A DNA stretch of 64,000 bases from Paraperlucidibaca baekdonensis. Lineage in GTDB: Bacteria; Pseudomonadota; Gammaproteobacteria; Pseudomonadales; Moraxellaceae. The notes below the pieces were generated by a model, which saw only the letters and a program-made list of their open reading frames with translations, did not search any database and was not told the DNA's origin. The DNA lies in NCBI RefSeq assembly GCF_003387535.1, contig NZ_QUNR01000003.1, positions 1-64,000 of the forward strand. Direction: 5' to 3'. A program made the position numbers and the translations under genes. Numbering within the stretch: the stretch's first letter is position 1; the number at the start of each line of letters is the position of its first letter. Positions 52,624 to 64,000 of this stretch are shown piece after piece.

Positions 52624-53520
52624 ATGAACTATCCCACCATTGCCGATTGTGTTGGCAATACGCCCTTGGTTCGCCTGCAGCGCTTGCCCGGCAGCACCAG
52701 CAATACCATCTTGGTGAAGCTCGAAGGCAATAATCCGGCGGGTTCGGTAAAAGACCGCCCGGCGTTATCGATGATTGTTGAGGCCGAGCGCCGTGGCGCT
52801 ATCCATCCGGGCGATACGCTGATTGAGGCCACCTCGGGCAATACCGGCATTGCGCTAGCCATGGCGGCAGCCATCATGGGTTATAAAATGCGCCTGATTA
52901 TGCCGGCGAACCAGAGCCAAGAGCGCCGCGATGCCATGGCCGCCTACGGTGCCGAGCTGATTTCGGTGAGCGCCGAGGAGGGCATGGAGGGTGCGCGCGA
53001 TTTGGCCATGCGCCTGCAAGCGCAGGGCGAGGGTGTGGTGCTCAATCAGTTTGGCAATGATGATAATCCGCTGGCGCACTACCGTGGCACGGGTCCAGAA
53101 ATTTGGCAGCAAACGCAAGGCCAGGTCACGCATTTCATCAGCTCAATGGGCACTACCGGCACCATCATGGGCGTGTCGCGTTACTTAAAAGAGCAAAATC
53201 CCGAGGTGCAAATCGTTGGTCTGCAGCCGGTCGAGGGCGCCTCGATTCCTGGCATTCGGCGTTGGCCTGAGGCTTATTTGCCGACGATTTTTCAGCGCGA
53301 TCGTGTTGATGTGGTGATTGATACGCCGCAGCAAGCGGCGGAGGACACCATGCGACGTTTGGCGCGTGAAGAAGGCATTTTTTGCGGCGTGTCATCGGGT
53401 GGTTCGGTGTGGGCGGCGCTGGAGCTATCGAGGCAAGTCGAAAACGCCGTCATTGTTGCCATTGTCTGTGATCGTGGCGACCGCTATTTATCCACCGGCG
53501 TGTTTAGCGCGGAAGCTTAA
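52624..53520 (+). CDS. cysM: cysteine synthase B
   Basis: PLP-dependent O-acetylserine sulfhydrylase of 298 residues, the shorter CysM type. It makes cysteine from O-acetylserine and sulfide (or thiosulfate). The PLP Lys is in N-P-A-G-S-V-K-D-R-P (about 39-48), the substrate loop is T-S-G-N-T-G-I-A, and the phosphate-binding loop is G-T-T-G-T. Contains the CysM-like E-G-I-F-C-G-V-S-S-G-G. The exonuclease gene starts four bases after its stop. Confidence 0.95.
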   Translation: MNYPTIADCVGNTPLVRLQRLPGSTSNTILVKLEGNNPAGSVKDRPALSMIVEAERRGAIHPGDTLIEATSGNTGIALAMAAAIMGYKMRLIMPANQSQERRDAMAAYGAELISVSAEEGMEGARDLAMRLQAQGEGVVLNQFGNDDNPLAHYRGTGPEIWQQTQGQVTHFISSMGTTGTIMGVSRYLKEQNPEVQIVGLQPVEGASIPGIRRWPEAYLPTIFQRDRVDVVIDTPQQAAEDTMRRLAREEGIFCGVSSGGSVWAALELSRQVENAVIVAIVCDRGDRYLSTGVFSAEA

Positions 53521-53523
53521 GTC

Positions 53524-54354
53524 ATGAATACCCTCGTGTTTGATATTGAAACCGTGCCCGATATTGCTGGCGGACGGCGCTTATATGGCCTCGATGGCCT
53601 CGATGATGCCGCTGCTGGCGAGGCGCTGTTTAAGCTGCGTCGGCAAGAGACCGGCGGCTCGGATTTTATTCGCCACTCGTTGCAGCGCGTGGTGTGTATT
53701 TCCATCGTGTTGCGTTCGCGCGATGGCGTGAAAGTTTGGTCATTGGGCGATGAAAACGCCAGTGAGGCCGAGCTCATTACGCGCTTCTACCAAGGCTTGG
53801 AGCGCTTCAATCCGACCTTGGTGTCGTGGAATGGCAGTGGCTTTGATTTGCCGGTATTGCATTATCGTGCGCTGCTGCACGGCATTTCGGCGCCGCTGTA
53901 TTGGGATCAAGGCGAGATCAATCGCGAGGCCAAATTTAATAACTACCTCGGCCGTTTTCATGCCCGCCATACCGATGTCATGGATGTCTTAGCCGGCTAT
54001 CAAGCGCGTGCTGTACAGCCGCTCGATCAAGTCGCCACGCTCTTGGGCTTTCCCGGCAAAATGGGCATGGATGGCGGCCAAGTCTGGCCGACATTTCTCG
54101 CCGGCGGCCTCGATAAAATCCGTCAGTATTGCGAAACCGATGTGCTCAATACCTATCTGGTCTGGTTGCGCTTTCAGCAGATGCGCGGCCAGCTCGATGC
54201 CGCGCAATTGACCACGGAGCTGAGCATGGTCGAGGCCACGTTGAGCGCCAGCGAGCAGCCGCATCTGCATGAGTTTTTAGCGCAATGGCAAGCCGCCAGT
54301 GCTGCCATGCCGGCGACCGATCCACCGCTCAACGCGCCGATCATCTCCCTTTAA
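53524..54354 (+). CDS. predicted 3'-5' exonuclease, PolB-like
   Basis: Protein of 276 residues matching stand-alone exonucleases related to the proofreading domain of DNA polymerase B (DEDDy type). Acidic motifs are visible as F-D-I-E-T-V-P-D at the N-terminus, S-W-N-G-S-G-F-D-L-P-V-L (Exo II) and Y-C-E-T-D-V-L-N-T-Y (Exo III). Its role is unknown; DNA repair or nucleotide turnover is inferred from the fold. It follows cysM by three bases and precedes rlmD by 46. Confidence 0.88.
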   Translation: MNTLVFDIETVPDIAGGRRLYGLDGLDDAAAGEALFKLRRQETGGSDFIRHSLQRVVCISIVLRSRDGVKVWSLGDENASEAELITRFYQGLERFNPTLVSWNGSGFDLPVLHYRALLHGISAPLYWDQGEINREAKFNNYLGRFHARHTDVMDVLAGYQARAVQPLDQVATLLGFPGKMGMDGGQVWPTFLAGGLDKIRQYCETDVLNTYLVWLRFQQMRGQLDAAQLTTELSMVEATLSASEQPHLHEFLAQWQAASAAMPATDPPLNAPIISL

Positions 54355-54400
54355 ATGTCTGCCGCGCCGGCACCCACGCCGACGCGCAATCGAGTCTGTT

Positions 54401-55768
54401 ATGTCGCGTAAACGAGATAAATTAAACGCCTTGGCGCCCGAGATGCTCACCGTCACCAAGCTCGGCCACGATGGCCGCGGCATTGCCCATCGCGCCGATG
54501 GCAAGCTGGTGTTTGTCGATGGTGCCTTGCCCGGCGAAGACGTGCTGGTCAAGCTCGGCAATCTGCACAAAAAGTACGACGAGGGCCGCGCCATTGAGGT
54601 GCTCAATGCCTCGCCCGATCGCGTGGCGGCGCCATGTGTGCATTTTGGCGTCTGTGGCGGCTGCTCCTTGCAGCATATGTCGCGCCAAGCCCAACTTGAC
54701 CTAAAGCAGTCGGTGCTCGCCGAGCAGCTCAAGCATTTTGGTGGCATTGAGCCGCTGGAGTGGCTGCCGCCGCTGGTTAGCGAGAGCAACTCGTATCGGC
54801 GTAAAGCGCGCATGGGCGTGCGCTATGTCATCAAAAAAGAAAAGCTCTTGGTGGGTTTTCGTGAGCGCCAAGCCAGCTTTTTGGCTGAGCTCGACAGCTG
54901 CGTGGTCATGGATCCGCGCTTAGGCCTGAGCATCACGGCCTTTCGTGAGCTGATTAATGGCCTAGCCGCGCGCGATCACATCCCGCAGATTGAAGTCGCT
55001 GCGGGCGACGAGCTCGATGGCGTGGCGCCAGTCGCGCTGGTGTTTCGCCACATGATCGACCTGAGCGATAGCGATCGCCAAGCGCTCATCGATTTTTGTG
55101 CGGAGCGCGGCTGGCAGTGCTATTTGCAGCCCGGCAATTACGATACCGTGCACAAGGTCTGGCCTGTCGATGGCCCTGATCGTCTGGCCTATGAGCTGCC
55201 GTTTCCAGCCGCCAATGGCGCGGATTTACGCCTGGCGTTTCACCCCAATGACTTCACGCAAGTCAATGCCGACATTAACCGGCAAATGCTGCCATTGGCA
55301 TTGGAATTGCTTGAGACTTCTGCAGAGCATCGCGTGCTGGACTTGTTTTGTGGTCTGGGCAATTTCACCTTGCCATTGGCTACAAAAGCACGCGAGGTCG
55401 TCGGTGTGGAGGGGTCGGAGGCGATGGTGCGACGCGGGCAAGAAAATGCCACGGCCAACGGCCTCAGCAATGTCTCATTTTATAGTCATGATCTGACCAA
55501 AGACATTGCCAGCCAGCCGTGGGCGGCGCTGGGCTTTGACCGTGTCTTGATTGACCCGCCGCGCAGTGGCGCGTTGGAGATTTTGCCGCACATTGTCAGC
55601 TTAAAGCCGCAGCGTGTCGTCTATGTGTCATGCAATCCAGCGACACTGGCGCGCGATGCCGGCGAATTAGCGAAAGCCGGCTATGTGCTGCTGAAAGCCG
55701 GCATCATGGATATGTTCACGCACACCACGCATGTCGAGTCGATTGCGGTGTTTGAAAAGCGCGCTTAA
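54401..55768 (+). CDS. rlmD: 23S rRNA (uracil-1939-C5)-methyltransferase
   Basis: SAM-dependent enzyme of 455 residues. The N-terminal TRAM domain (about 14-75, G-H-D-G-R-G-I-A-H) is followed by the 4Fe-4S cysteines C-V-H-F-G-V-C-G-G-C (about 80-90). The Rossmann methyltransferase has L-D-L-F-C-G-L-G-N-F-T, D-P-P-R-S-G and the catalytic Cys in Y-V-S-C-N-P-A-T-L. ATG 54401 is chosen because the frame from 54299 runs through the end of the exonuclease gene. rlmD-relA adjacency is common in gammaproteobacteria. Confidence 0.96.
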   Translation: MSRKRDKLNALAPEMLTVTKLGHDGRGIAHRADGKLVFVDGALPGEDVLVKLGNLHKKYDEGRAIEVLNASPDRVAAPCVHFGVCGGCSLQHMSRQAQLDLKQSVLAEQLKHFGGIEPLEWLPPLVSESNSYRRKARMGVRYVIKKEKLLVGFRERQASFLAELDSCVVMDPRLGLSITAFRELINGLAARDHIPQIEVAAGDELDGVAPVALVFRHMIDLSDSDRQALIDFCAERGWQCYLQPGNYDTVHKVWPVDGPDRLAYELPFPAANGADLRLAFHPNDFTQVNADINRQMLPLALELLETSAEHRVLDLFCGLGNFTLPLATKAREVVGVEGSEAMVRRGQENATANGLSNVSFYSHDLTKDIASQPWAALGFDRVLIDPPRSGALEILPHIVSLKPQRVVYVSCNPATLARDAGELAKAGYVLLKAGIMDMFTHTTHVESIAVFEKRA

Positions 55769-55839
55769 GCGCCCCATAACAAGGCAACGCGTCGGTTTTC
55801 GCACGGTTTTATTGCAACGCCAATACAGAGAGCGCAGTG

Positions 55840-58113
55840 ATGGTTAAAGTACGCGCCGATTATCCGACCCACGGCGATGGTTCGGTGGATTTTGAGACCT
55901 GGCTTGATCGCGTCGAGGATTATGTCGAGTTGCATGATCGTGCCGAATTGCTGCGCGCTTGTCATCGGGCCGAACAGCTCGACCGCGAGGCGGTGGCGCG
56001 TCATAACGTTTGGTCGGCGCGAACCTCGAGCTTTCTGACCGGCTTGGCCATGGCCGACATCCTCGCCGAACTAAACCTTGACCAAGAGTCGCTGATGGCG
56101 GCGATACTCTATCGCGGCGTGCGCGAGGGCAAAATAGAGCTGGTGCAAGTCGGCAAAGAGTTTGGCCCCGACATTGCCGACCTCATCGATGGCGTGATGC
56201 GCATGGCGGCGATTAGCCGGCTCATCAACCCAGATCCGCGCCACAATAATAGCGAGGCGCAGCAGCTCGATAACGTGCGCAAAATGCTCATTGCCATGAT
56301 TGACGATGTGCGTGTGCCGCTGATCAAGCTTGCCGAACGTACCTTTGCTATTCGCGAATTAAAAGATGCCAGCGATGAGCGTAAGCGCCGGGTGGCACGC
56401 GAAATTTTCGACATCTACGCGCCGCTGGCACATCGACTCGGCATTGGCCATGTGAAGTGGGAGCTGGAGGATTTATCGTTTCGATACCTTGAGCCCGAGG
56501 CCTACAAGCAGATTGCGCAGCTACTCGATGAGAAGCGTCTCGACCGCGACGGCTATATTGCGCAAGTCATCAGCACGGTGCGTGAGCACCTAGAGCGCAT
56601 GGGCATGGGGCCGATTGAGGTCAGTGGCCGCGCCAAACACATCTACTCGATCTGGCGCAAAATGCAGCGCAAAGGCTTAGGCTTTCATGAGCTCTTTGAT
56701 GTCCGTGCCATCCGCATTTTATTGCCCGATGTGCGCGACTGTTACGCGGCATTGGGGGTGGTGCACTCGCTGTGGAAGCATATTCCGAGAGAGTTCGATG
56801 ACTATATTGCTACGCCCAAAGAGAATGGCTATCGCTCGCTACACACGGCGGTGATCGGGCCGGCCGGCAAGCCTATTGAGGTGCAAATTCGTACCTTCGA
56901 TATGCACGAGGAGGCCGAGCTGGGCGTCTGCGCGCATTGGACCTATAAAGAAGGCAAGGCCTCACGTACCGATGCTCGCTATGAAAACAAGATTGCGTGG
57001 TTGCGCCAAGTGCTTGAATGGCAAGATGATATTGGTGATCAGCGCATAGAGGAGCTGGCCGAGCAAATCAATCAGGCCATCCATGACGAACGCATTTATG
57101 TGTTTACCCGCGATGGCCAGGTGGTGGACCTGCAAGCCGGTGCCACGCCCTTGGATTTTGCCTATCACATCCACACTGAAGTGGGTCATGGTTGCCGCGG
57201 TGCCAAGGTCAATGGTCGCATTGTGCCGCTGACCTACAAGCTACAGACCGGCGAGCAGGTCGACATCATGACCCATCGCGGCGGCCAACCTAGCCGTGAT
57301 TGGATGAATCCGGCGCAGGGTTTTTTGGCCTCTAGCCGCTCAATAACTAAAGTGCGGACCTGGTTTAAGCAGCAAGCCCGCGATGGCAATGTGCATGAGG
57401 GTCGTGGGCTGCTTGAGCGCGAACTCTCGCGACTGGGCATTGGCATGCCAAAAGGCACACTGGAGCGCCTGGCGCCGCGCTTTAATCTGCGTAGCGCCGA
57501 GGATGTGCTGGCGGCCTTGGGTGCTGGCGATTTGGCCTTGGCGCGCATCACTCATGCGCTCAGCGATGAGCAATCGGTGGCGCAACAAGAGCTGGCCTTG
57601 CCCGAGATTCCCGTGCACGCGCCGCGCAGTGATGGTTCTGGCGCCGGCATCATGATTGAGGGTGTGGGCAATTTGCTCAGCCATGTGGCGGGCTGTTGCA
57701 AGCCGGTGCCCGGCGAGCCCATCGTTGGTTTTATTACGCAAGGTCGTGGCGTCAGCATTCACGCGCGTGGCTGCGCTGACTATGAGCGTCTCGCGCAAGA
57801 GGATCCGGCGCGCACCCTCGATGTGCAATGGCAGGTCGGCGAGCAAGCCGCCTATCCGGTCGATATCATAGTGCGCGCCTGGGATCGCACCGGTCTTTTG
57901 CGCGATGTCACCGCCGTGCTGGCCAATGAGCAGGTGAACGTGACTGGCGTGCAAACGCAGTCGGATAAGCACGATGCCACCGCGACGTTGCGCCTGACCA
58001 TGGAAGTACCCAGCCTGGCCAAGCTCTCGCGCGTGCTGTCGCGCATTGAGCAGTTGGCGATGGTCATTGAGGCGCGGCGCTTAACCGAGCATCGCTTGCC
58101 GACTGAGCGCTGA
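55840..58113 (+). CDS. relA: GTP pyrophosphokinase RelA
   Basis: Ribosome-associated (p)ppGpp synthetase, 757 residues. The N-terminal HD hydrolase region (about 47-160) lacks the H-D pair (I-L-Y-R-G-V-R-E-G at that place), marking it as RelA and not SpoT. The synthetase (about 240-370) has G-R-A-K-H-I-Y-S-I-W and F-D-V-R-A-I-R-I-L. TGS is about 412-475, the zinc-finger region with G-C-C-K-P-V-P-G about 615-650, and ACT about 670-745. ATG 55840 is next to a GTG at 55837. mazG follows after 36 bases. Confidence 0.96.
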   Translation: MVKVRADYPTHGDGSVDFETWLDRVEDYVELHDRAELLRACHRAEQLDREAVARHNVWSARTSSFLTGLAMADILAELNLDQESLMAAILYRGVREGKIELVQVGKEFGPDIADLIDGVMRMAAISRLINPDPRHNNSEAQQLDNVRKMLIAMIDDVRVPLIKLAERTFAIRELKDASDERKRRVAREIFDIYAPLAHRLGIGHVKWELEDLSFRYLEPEAYKQIAQLLDEKRLDRDGYIAQVISTVREHLERMGMGPIEVSGRAKHIYSIWRKMQRKGLGFHELFDVRAIRILLPDVRDCYAALGVVHSLWKHIPREFDDYIATPKENGYRSLHTAVIGPAGKPIEVQIRTFDMHEEAELGVCAHWTYKEGKASRTDARYENKIAWLRQVLEWQDDIGDQRIEELAEQINQAIHDERIYVFTRDGQVVDLQAGATPLDFAYHIHTEVGHGCRGAKVNGRIVPLTYKLQTGEQVDIMTHRGGQPSRDWMNPAQGFLASSRSITKVRTWFKQQARDGNVHEGRGLLERELSRLGIGMPKGTLERLAPRFNLRSAEDVLAALGAGDLALARITHALSDEQSVAQQELALPEIPVHAPRSDGSGAGIMIEGVGNLLSHVAGCCKPVPGEPIVGFITQGRGVSIHARGCADYERLAQEDPARTLDVQWQVGEQAAYPVDIIVRAWDRTGLLRDVTAVLANEQVNVTGVQTQSDKHDATATLRLTMEVPSLAKLSRVLSRIEQLAMVIEARRLTEHRLPTER

Positions 58114-58149
58114 GTCAGCGATTCACGCTACCCAAAGAGAGTCTTTACT

Positions 58150-58995
58150 ATGTCCGTGCCAGCATCGACTACCCCTGAGCAGGCGCTGACCGAGCTGCTT
58201 GCTATCATGGCGCGGCTTCGTGACCCAGTGCAGGGCTGTGCGTGGGATCTTGCGCAAGACATGCAGTCGTTGGCGCCCTACACCATCGAGGAGGCCTACG
58301 AGGTGGTGGAGGCCATTGCGCAGGGTGACGCGCAGGCGCAGTGCGAAGAGCTTGGCGATTTGTTGCTGCAAATTGTCTTTCAGGCGCAGCTGGCGAGTGA
58401 GCAAGGTGGCTTTCGTTTTGCCGATGTCGCCGCTGCCATCAGCGCCAAATTGATTCGCCGCCACCCGCATATTTTTCGTGATGGCCGCTTGGATTTGCCG
58501 CGTATCGAGCTCACGCCCGAGCAAGTCAGCGCGCAATGGGACGAGATTAAGGCCGTGGAAAAAGCCATAAGCGCGGCGCAAGGGAAAGTAGCGACTCCGG
58601 CTTTCCTCGATAAGGTCGGCGCCGGCCACAGCCCCTTACGCCGAGCTGAAAAATTGCAAGCGCGCGCAGGCGAGGTCGGTTACGACTGGCAGGATCCCCG
58701 CCCGGTGTTGGCCAAGTTGCGCGAGGAGCTCGATGAATTTGAGCAGGCCCTCGACCACGGCTTAGGCCAAGACGCCTTGCAAGATGAGCTCGGTGATATT
58801 TTATTTTGTACCACCAATTTAGCCCGCCAAGTCGGCGTCGATAGCGAGCAGGCGCTGCTCGGCGGCATCGCCAAGTTTCGTCGGCGCTTTGGCTATATTG
58901 AGCAGGCATTAGGTAAGCGCGGTGAGTCGCTGAGTGATGCGTCATTGGCAGAGATGGAAGCCTTGTGGCAGGGCGCCAAGCGTGAGGGCATGTAG
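58150..58995 (+). CDS. mazG: nucleoside triphosphate pyrophosphohydrolase MazG
   Basis: All-alpha NTP pyrophosphatase of 281 residues with tandem MazG domains. Metal-binding E-E-x-x-E motifs are E-E-A-Y-E-V-V-E and E-E-L-G-D-L-L in the first half, and E-E-L-D-E-F-E and D-E-L-G-D-I-L-F in the second. The C-terminal F-R-R-R-F-G-Y-I-E and L-W-Q-G-A-K are typical. It can lower (p)ppGpp levels and clear aberrant NTPs; its place behind relA fits. Confidence 0.96.
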   Translation: MSVPASTTPEQALTELLAIMARLRDPVQGCAWDLAQDMQSLAPYTIEEAYEVVEAIAQGDAQAQCEELGDLLLQIVFQAQLASEQGGFRFADVAAAISAKLIRRHPHIFRDGRLDLPRIELTPEQVSAQWDEIKAVEKAISAAQGKVATPAFLDKVGAGHSPLRRAEKLQARAGEVGYDWQDPRPVLAKLREELDEFEQALDHGLGQDALQDELGDILFCTTNLARQVGVDSEQALLGGIAKFRRRFGYIEQALGKRGESLSDASLAEMEALWQGAKREGM

Positions 58996-59054
58996 CCGCT
59001 GAGGTCATGAGGCGTGCATCAAAAAATAGTGCGTGGGGTGGTCAACCATCTGAA

Positions 59055-59110
59055 ACGTCACGAAACTGTCATAAATCCTTCTGTGAAATGTCATATTAAA
59101 TCGCCATAGT
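59055..59110 (+). promoter_or_regulatory. Pho box and -10 of the phosphate porin gene
   Basis: Repeats in an 11-base period: ACGTCAC (59055-59061), CTGTCAT (59066-59072), a degenerate CCTTCTG (59077-59083), and ATGTCAT (59088-59094). Exactly 10 bases after the last repeat comes CATAGT (59105-59110), a good -10. This is the spacing of PhoB-activated promoters. Confidence 0.88.
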
Positions 59111-59196
59111 CGCGTCAACCCAAAAGCGGGCACCGAATGTGTCCTGGGTCGGCTGCCAAGCGGCCTTATCCACTTAGCTGATATGCAGAGGTAATA

Positions 59197-60498
59197 ATGA
59201 AACATGCAATCAAGATGACCGCGCTGGCTGTATTTGCCGCTTCGTTTGGCGTGAGCGCCATGGCCGCCGACAAGGCCTCGACCACGGGTGGTTTTAAAAT
59301 CAAATCCGAAGATGGCAACTTTGAAGCCAAAATCGGCGGTCGTATTCATGTTGATGGCAACTTCTACATTGACGAAGATGACATTGCTGCTAGCGGTAAA
59401 GATAAATCAAACTCACAATTCTTCCTTCGTCGCGCACGTCTATCACTTTCAGGTCGTGCCTATGATTGGAAATATAAGTTCGAAAATGATTTCGGCTCTT
59501 CTTCGGAGCAAGCGACTTCAACTTCTACAACAACTGTTTGCTCAGTTTCTGCCGGCGCAGCAGCTACAGTGTCATGCCCCGCTGGTTCGGTTCCAGTTAC
59601 TGTCCTGAGATCTGCTTCAACTCCTAACAACTCAGGTATTCGTGAAATGTGGATCGGCCGCAAGGTCTTGGGCGGTATGAACCTTCGTTTAGGTCAGGCT
59701 AAGCCATATCGGGGTTTAGAAGAGTTGACTAGCTCAAACGAGCTTTTGTTTATGGAGCGACCATTCACAACTGCGTCGGGTATATACGGTAACCAGTTTG
59801 TGACTGGTGCCTTCCTAGACGGAAATGGTGAAGGTTATGGTTACGGCTTTTCGGCCTATACTCCTCGTGCATTTAGCGACTCTGAAACACAAGGCCTTGG
59901 AGTCAACGCTCGTGGTTTTGTTACACCCGTTCGCAGTAACGGCAATTTAGTACACATTGGTTTGTCTGCTTCTAAAGACAATTTCGAAACGTCAACTACT
60001 GGTGTTCGGGTCCGTATTGTTGGTCGTGAAAACGGTCTTCGTGAGCGTATCAGCAATTTCAGTGCCAATGAACAAACAACCGTTGCTTTAGAAATGGCTG
60101 GTCGCTTTGGCGGAACTTACCTTTCGGGCGAGTACACCAAGGCTAAATTTGAGAACACCAACAACTCCGTTAAAGAAGATGTCGATGCTTTAACTGTTCA
60201 GGCTAGCTTTTTCTTAACCCAGCACACTAAACCTTACGACTTCAAAAAAGGTGTTTTCAAGTCACCTAAAGTTAATGGGGAAGACGGTGCTATTGAGTTA
60301 AAAGCTCGCTACGATATGATTGAAAACAAAGATAACGCATTAAGCCAAAAAGGCATGTATTACGCTGTTGGTGTGAACTACTATGCAACGCCAAGCACGC
60401 GCTTCATGCTTGAGTATGTTGATGGTACCTTTGAGAGCGGTTCTGCAGCAGATAAAGAAACATCAGCAGTCACTGGCCGCGTTCAATACAACTTCTAA
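59197..60498 (+). CDS. OprO/OprP-type phosphate-selective porin
   Basis: Outer-membrane porin of 433 residues with a signal peptide (about 1-24, ending A-M-A-A). The mature protein starts with D-K-A-S-T-T-G-G-F-K-I-K-S-E-D-G-N-F and I-G-G-R-I-H-V-D-G, typical of OprO/OprP. F-F-L-R-R-A-R-L-S-L-S-G follows and the C-terminus is G-R-V-Q-Y-N-F. Two Cys about 30 residues apart at 110-125 lie in an insert. Phosphate or polyphosphate selectivity is inferred from family and from the Pho box. The barrel is clearly AT-rich. Confidence 0.9.
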   Translation: MKHAIKMTALAVFAASFGVSAMAADKASTTGGFKIKSEDGNFEAKIGGRIHVDGNFYIDEDDIAASGKDKSNSQFFLRRARLSLSGRAYDWKYKFENDFGSSSEQATSTSTTTVCSVSAGAAATVSCPAGSVPVTVLRSASTPNNSGIREMWIGRKVLGGMNLRLGQAKPYRGLEELTSSNELLFMERPFTTASGIYGNQFVTGAFLDGNGEGYGYGFSAYTPRAFSDSETQGLGVNARGFVTPVRSNGNLVHIGLSASKDNFETSTTGVRVRIVGRENGLRERISNFSANEQTTVALEMAGRFGGTYLSGEYTKAKFENTNNSVKEDVDALTVQASFFLTQHTKPYDFKKGVFKSPKVNGEDGAIELKARYDMIENKDNALSQKGMYYAVGVNYYATPSTRFMLEYVDGTFESGSAADKETSAVTGRVQYNF

Positions 60499-60517
60499 GT
60501 TTCAAGCATGCTGATAT

Positions 60518-62337
<1,820 letters not shown>

Positions 62338-62367
62338 GCTTGCTAGCTAGATCATTTACAGGACTGA

Positions 62368-63216
<849 letters not shown>

Positions 63217-63235
63217 TTCATCAGGCTTGCCGTAA

Positions 63236-64000
<765 letters not shown>

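Noticed and set aside
54299-54400. Longer frame in front of rlmD
   Set aside because: It overlaps the exonuclease gene, and the TRAM domain starts just after ATG 54401.

Overview
The window looks like chromosomal DNA of a gammaproteobacterium of the wider Pseudomonadales/Cellvibrionales type. The basis is gene content and order: nadC-ampD-ampE; aceE-aceF; groES-groEL; rimI preceded by a candidate cryptic psi gene and followed by prfC; tolB-pal; rlmD-relA-mazG; and pyrG-kdsA-eno. The genus cannot be fixed from sequence alone. Coding density is high. I see no insertion sequence, prophage or CRISPR array. Codon use is moderately GC-rich, except in several outer-membrane barrel genes, which are visibly AT-richer.

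Layout. 1-76: 3' end of a 5S rRNA and its terminator. 0.1-8.4 kb: a DUF1653 protein, nadC, ampD-ampE-btuF-like, aceEF, and a PduO-type cobalamin adenosyltransferase. 8.4-10.5 kb: btuB with a clear cobalamin riboswitch and two leader hairpins. 10.7-22.2 kb: the most unusual block, with two DUF1302 outer-membrane proteins, three DUF1329 periplasmic proteins, a YCF48-type beta-propeller protein and an MMPL/RND transporter. It looks like a complete envelope-spanning system of unknown cargo. 22.3-25.4 kb: an AlkK-like acyl-CoA ligase and FadL. 25.5-29 kb: ampG and groESL with a sigma-32-type promoter. 29.1-30.6 kb: two convergent, divergent-in-sequence paralogues of a family I do not recognise. 30.7-36.7 kb: leuA, candidate holD (psi), rimI, prfC, a DUF3298 lipoprotein and tatD. 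36.7-42.5 kb (minus strand): a glutamate-synthase-like flavoprotein, a thiolase, a YchJ-like protein, a small Ala/Glu-rich lipoprotein, a membrane protein with a degenerate GGDEF domain, and a TauE/SafE transporter. 42.5-45.6 kb: olsB-olsA with a three-repeat Pho box, then an old-yellow-enzyme homologue. 45.6-50.2 kb: tRNA-Leu(UAG), a DUF1289 protein, SirB2, an OmpA lipoprotein, tolB-pal and carbonic anhydrase. 50.3-64 kb: dgt, an SDR dehydrogenase, cysM, a PolB-like exonuclease, rlmD, relA, mazG, an OprO/P-type porin with a second Pho box, pyrG, kdsA and the start of eno.

How parts fit together. B12 uptake and activation (btuF-like, btuB, adenosyltransferase) are represented, but no btuCD is present here. 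Muropeptide recycling (ampD, ampG) is split between two loci. Phosphate starvation probably drives both a porin and phosphorus-free ornithine lipid synthesis, judging from two independent Pho boxes. The alkK/fadL genes, thiolase, SDR and the DUF1302/DUF1329/MMPL block suggest a bacterium that handles fatty acids or other hydrophobic compounds. That last point is inference.
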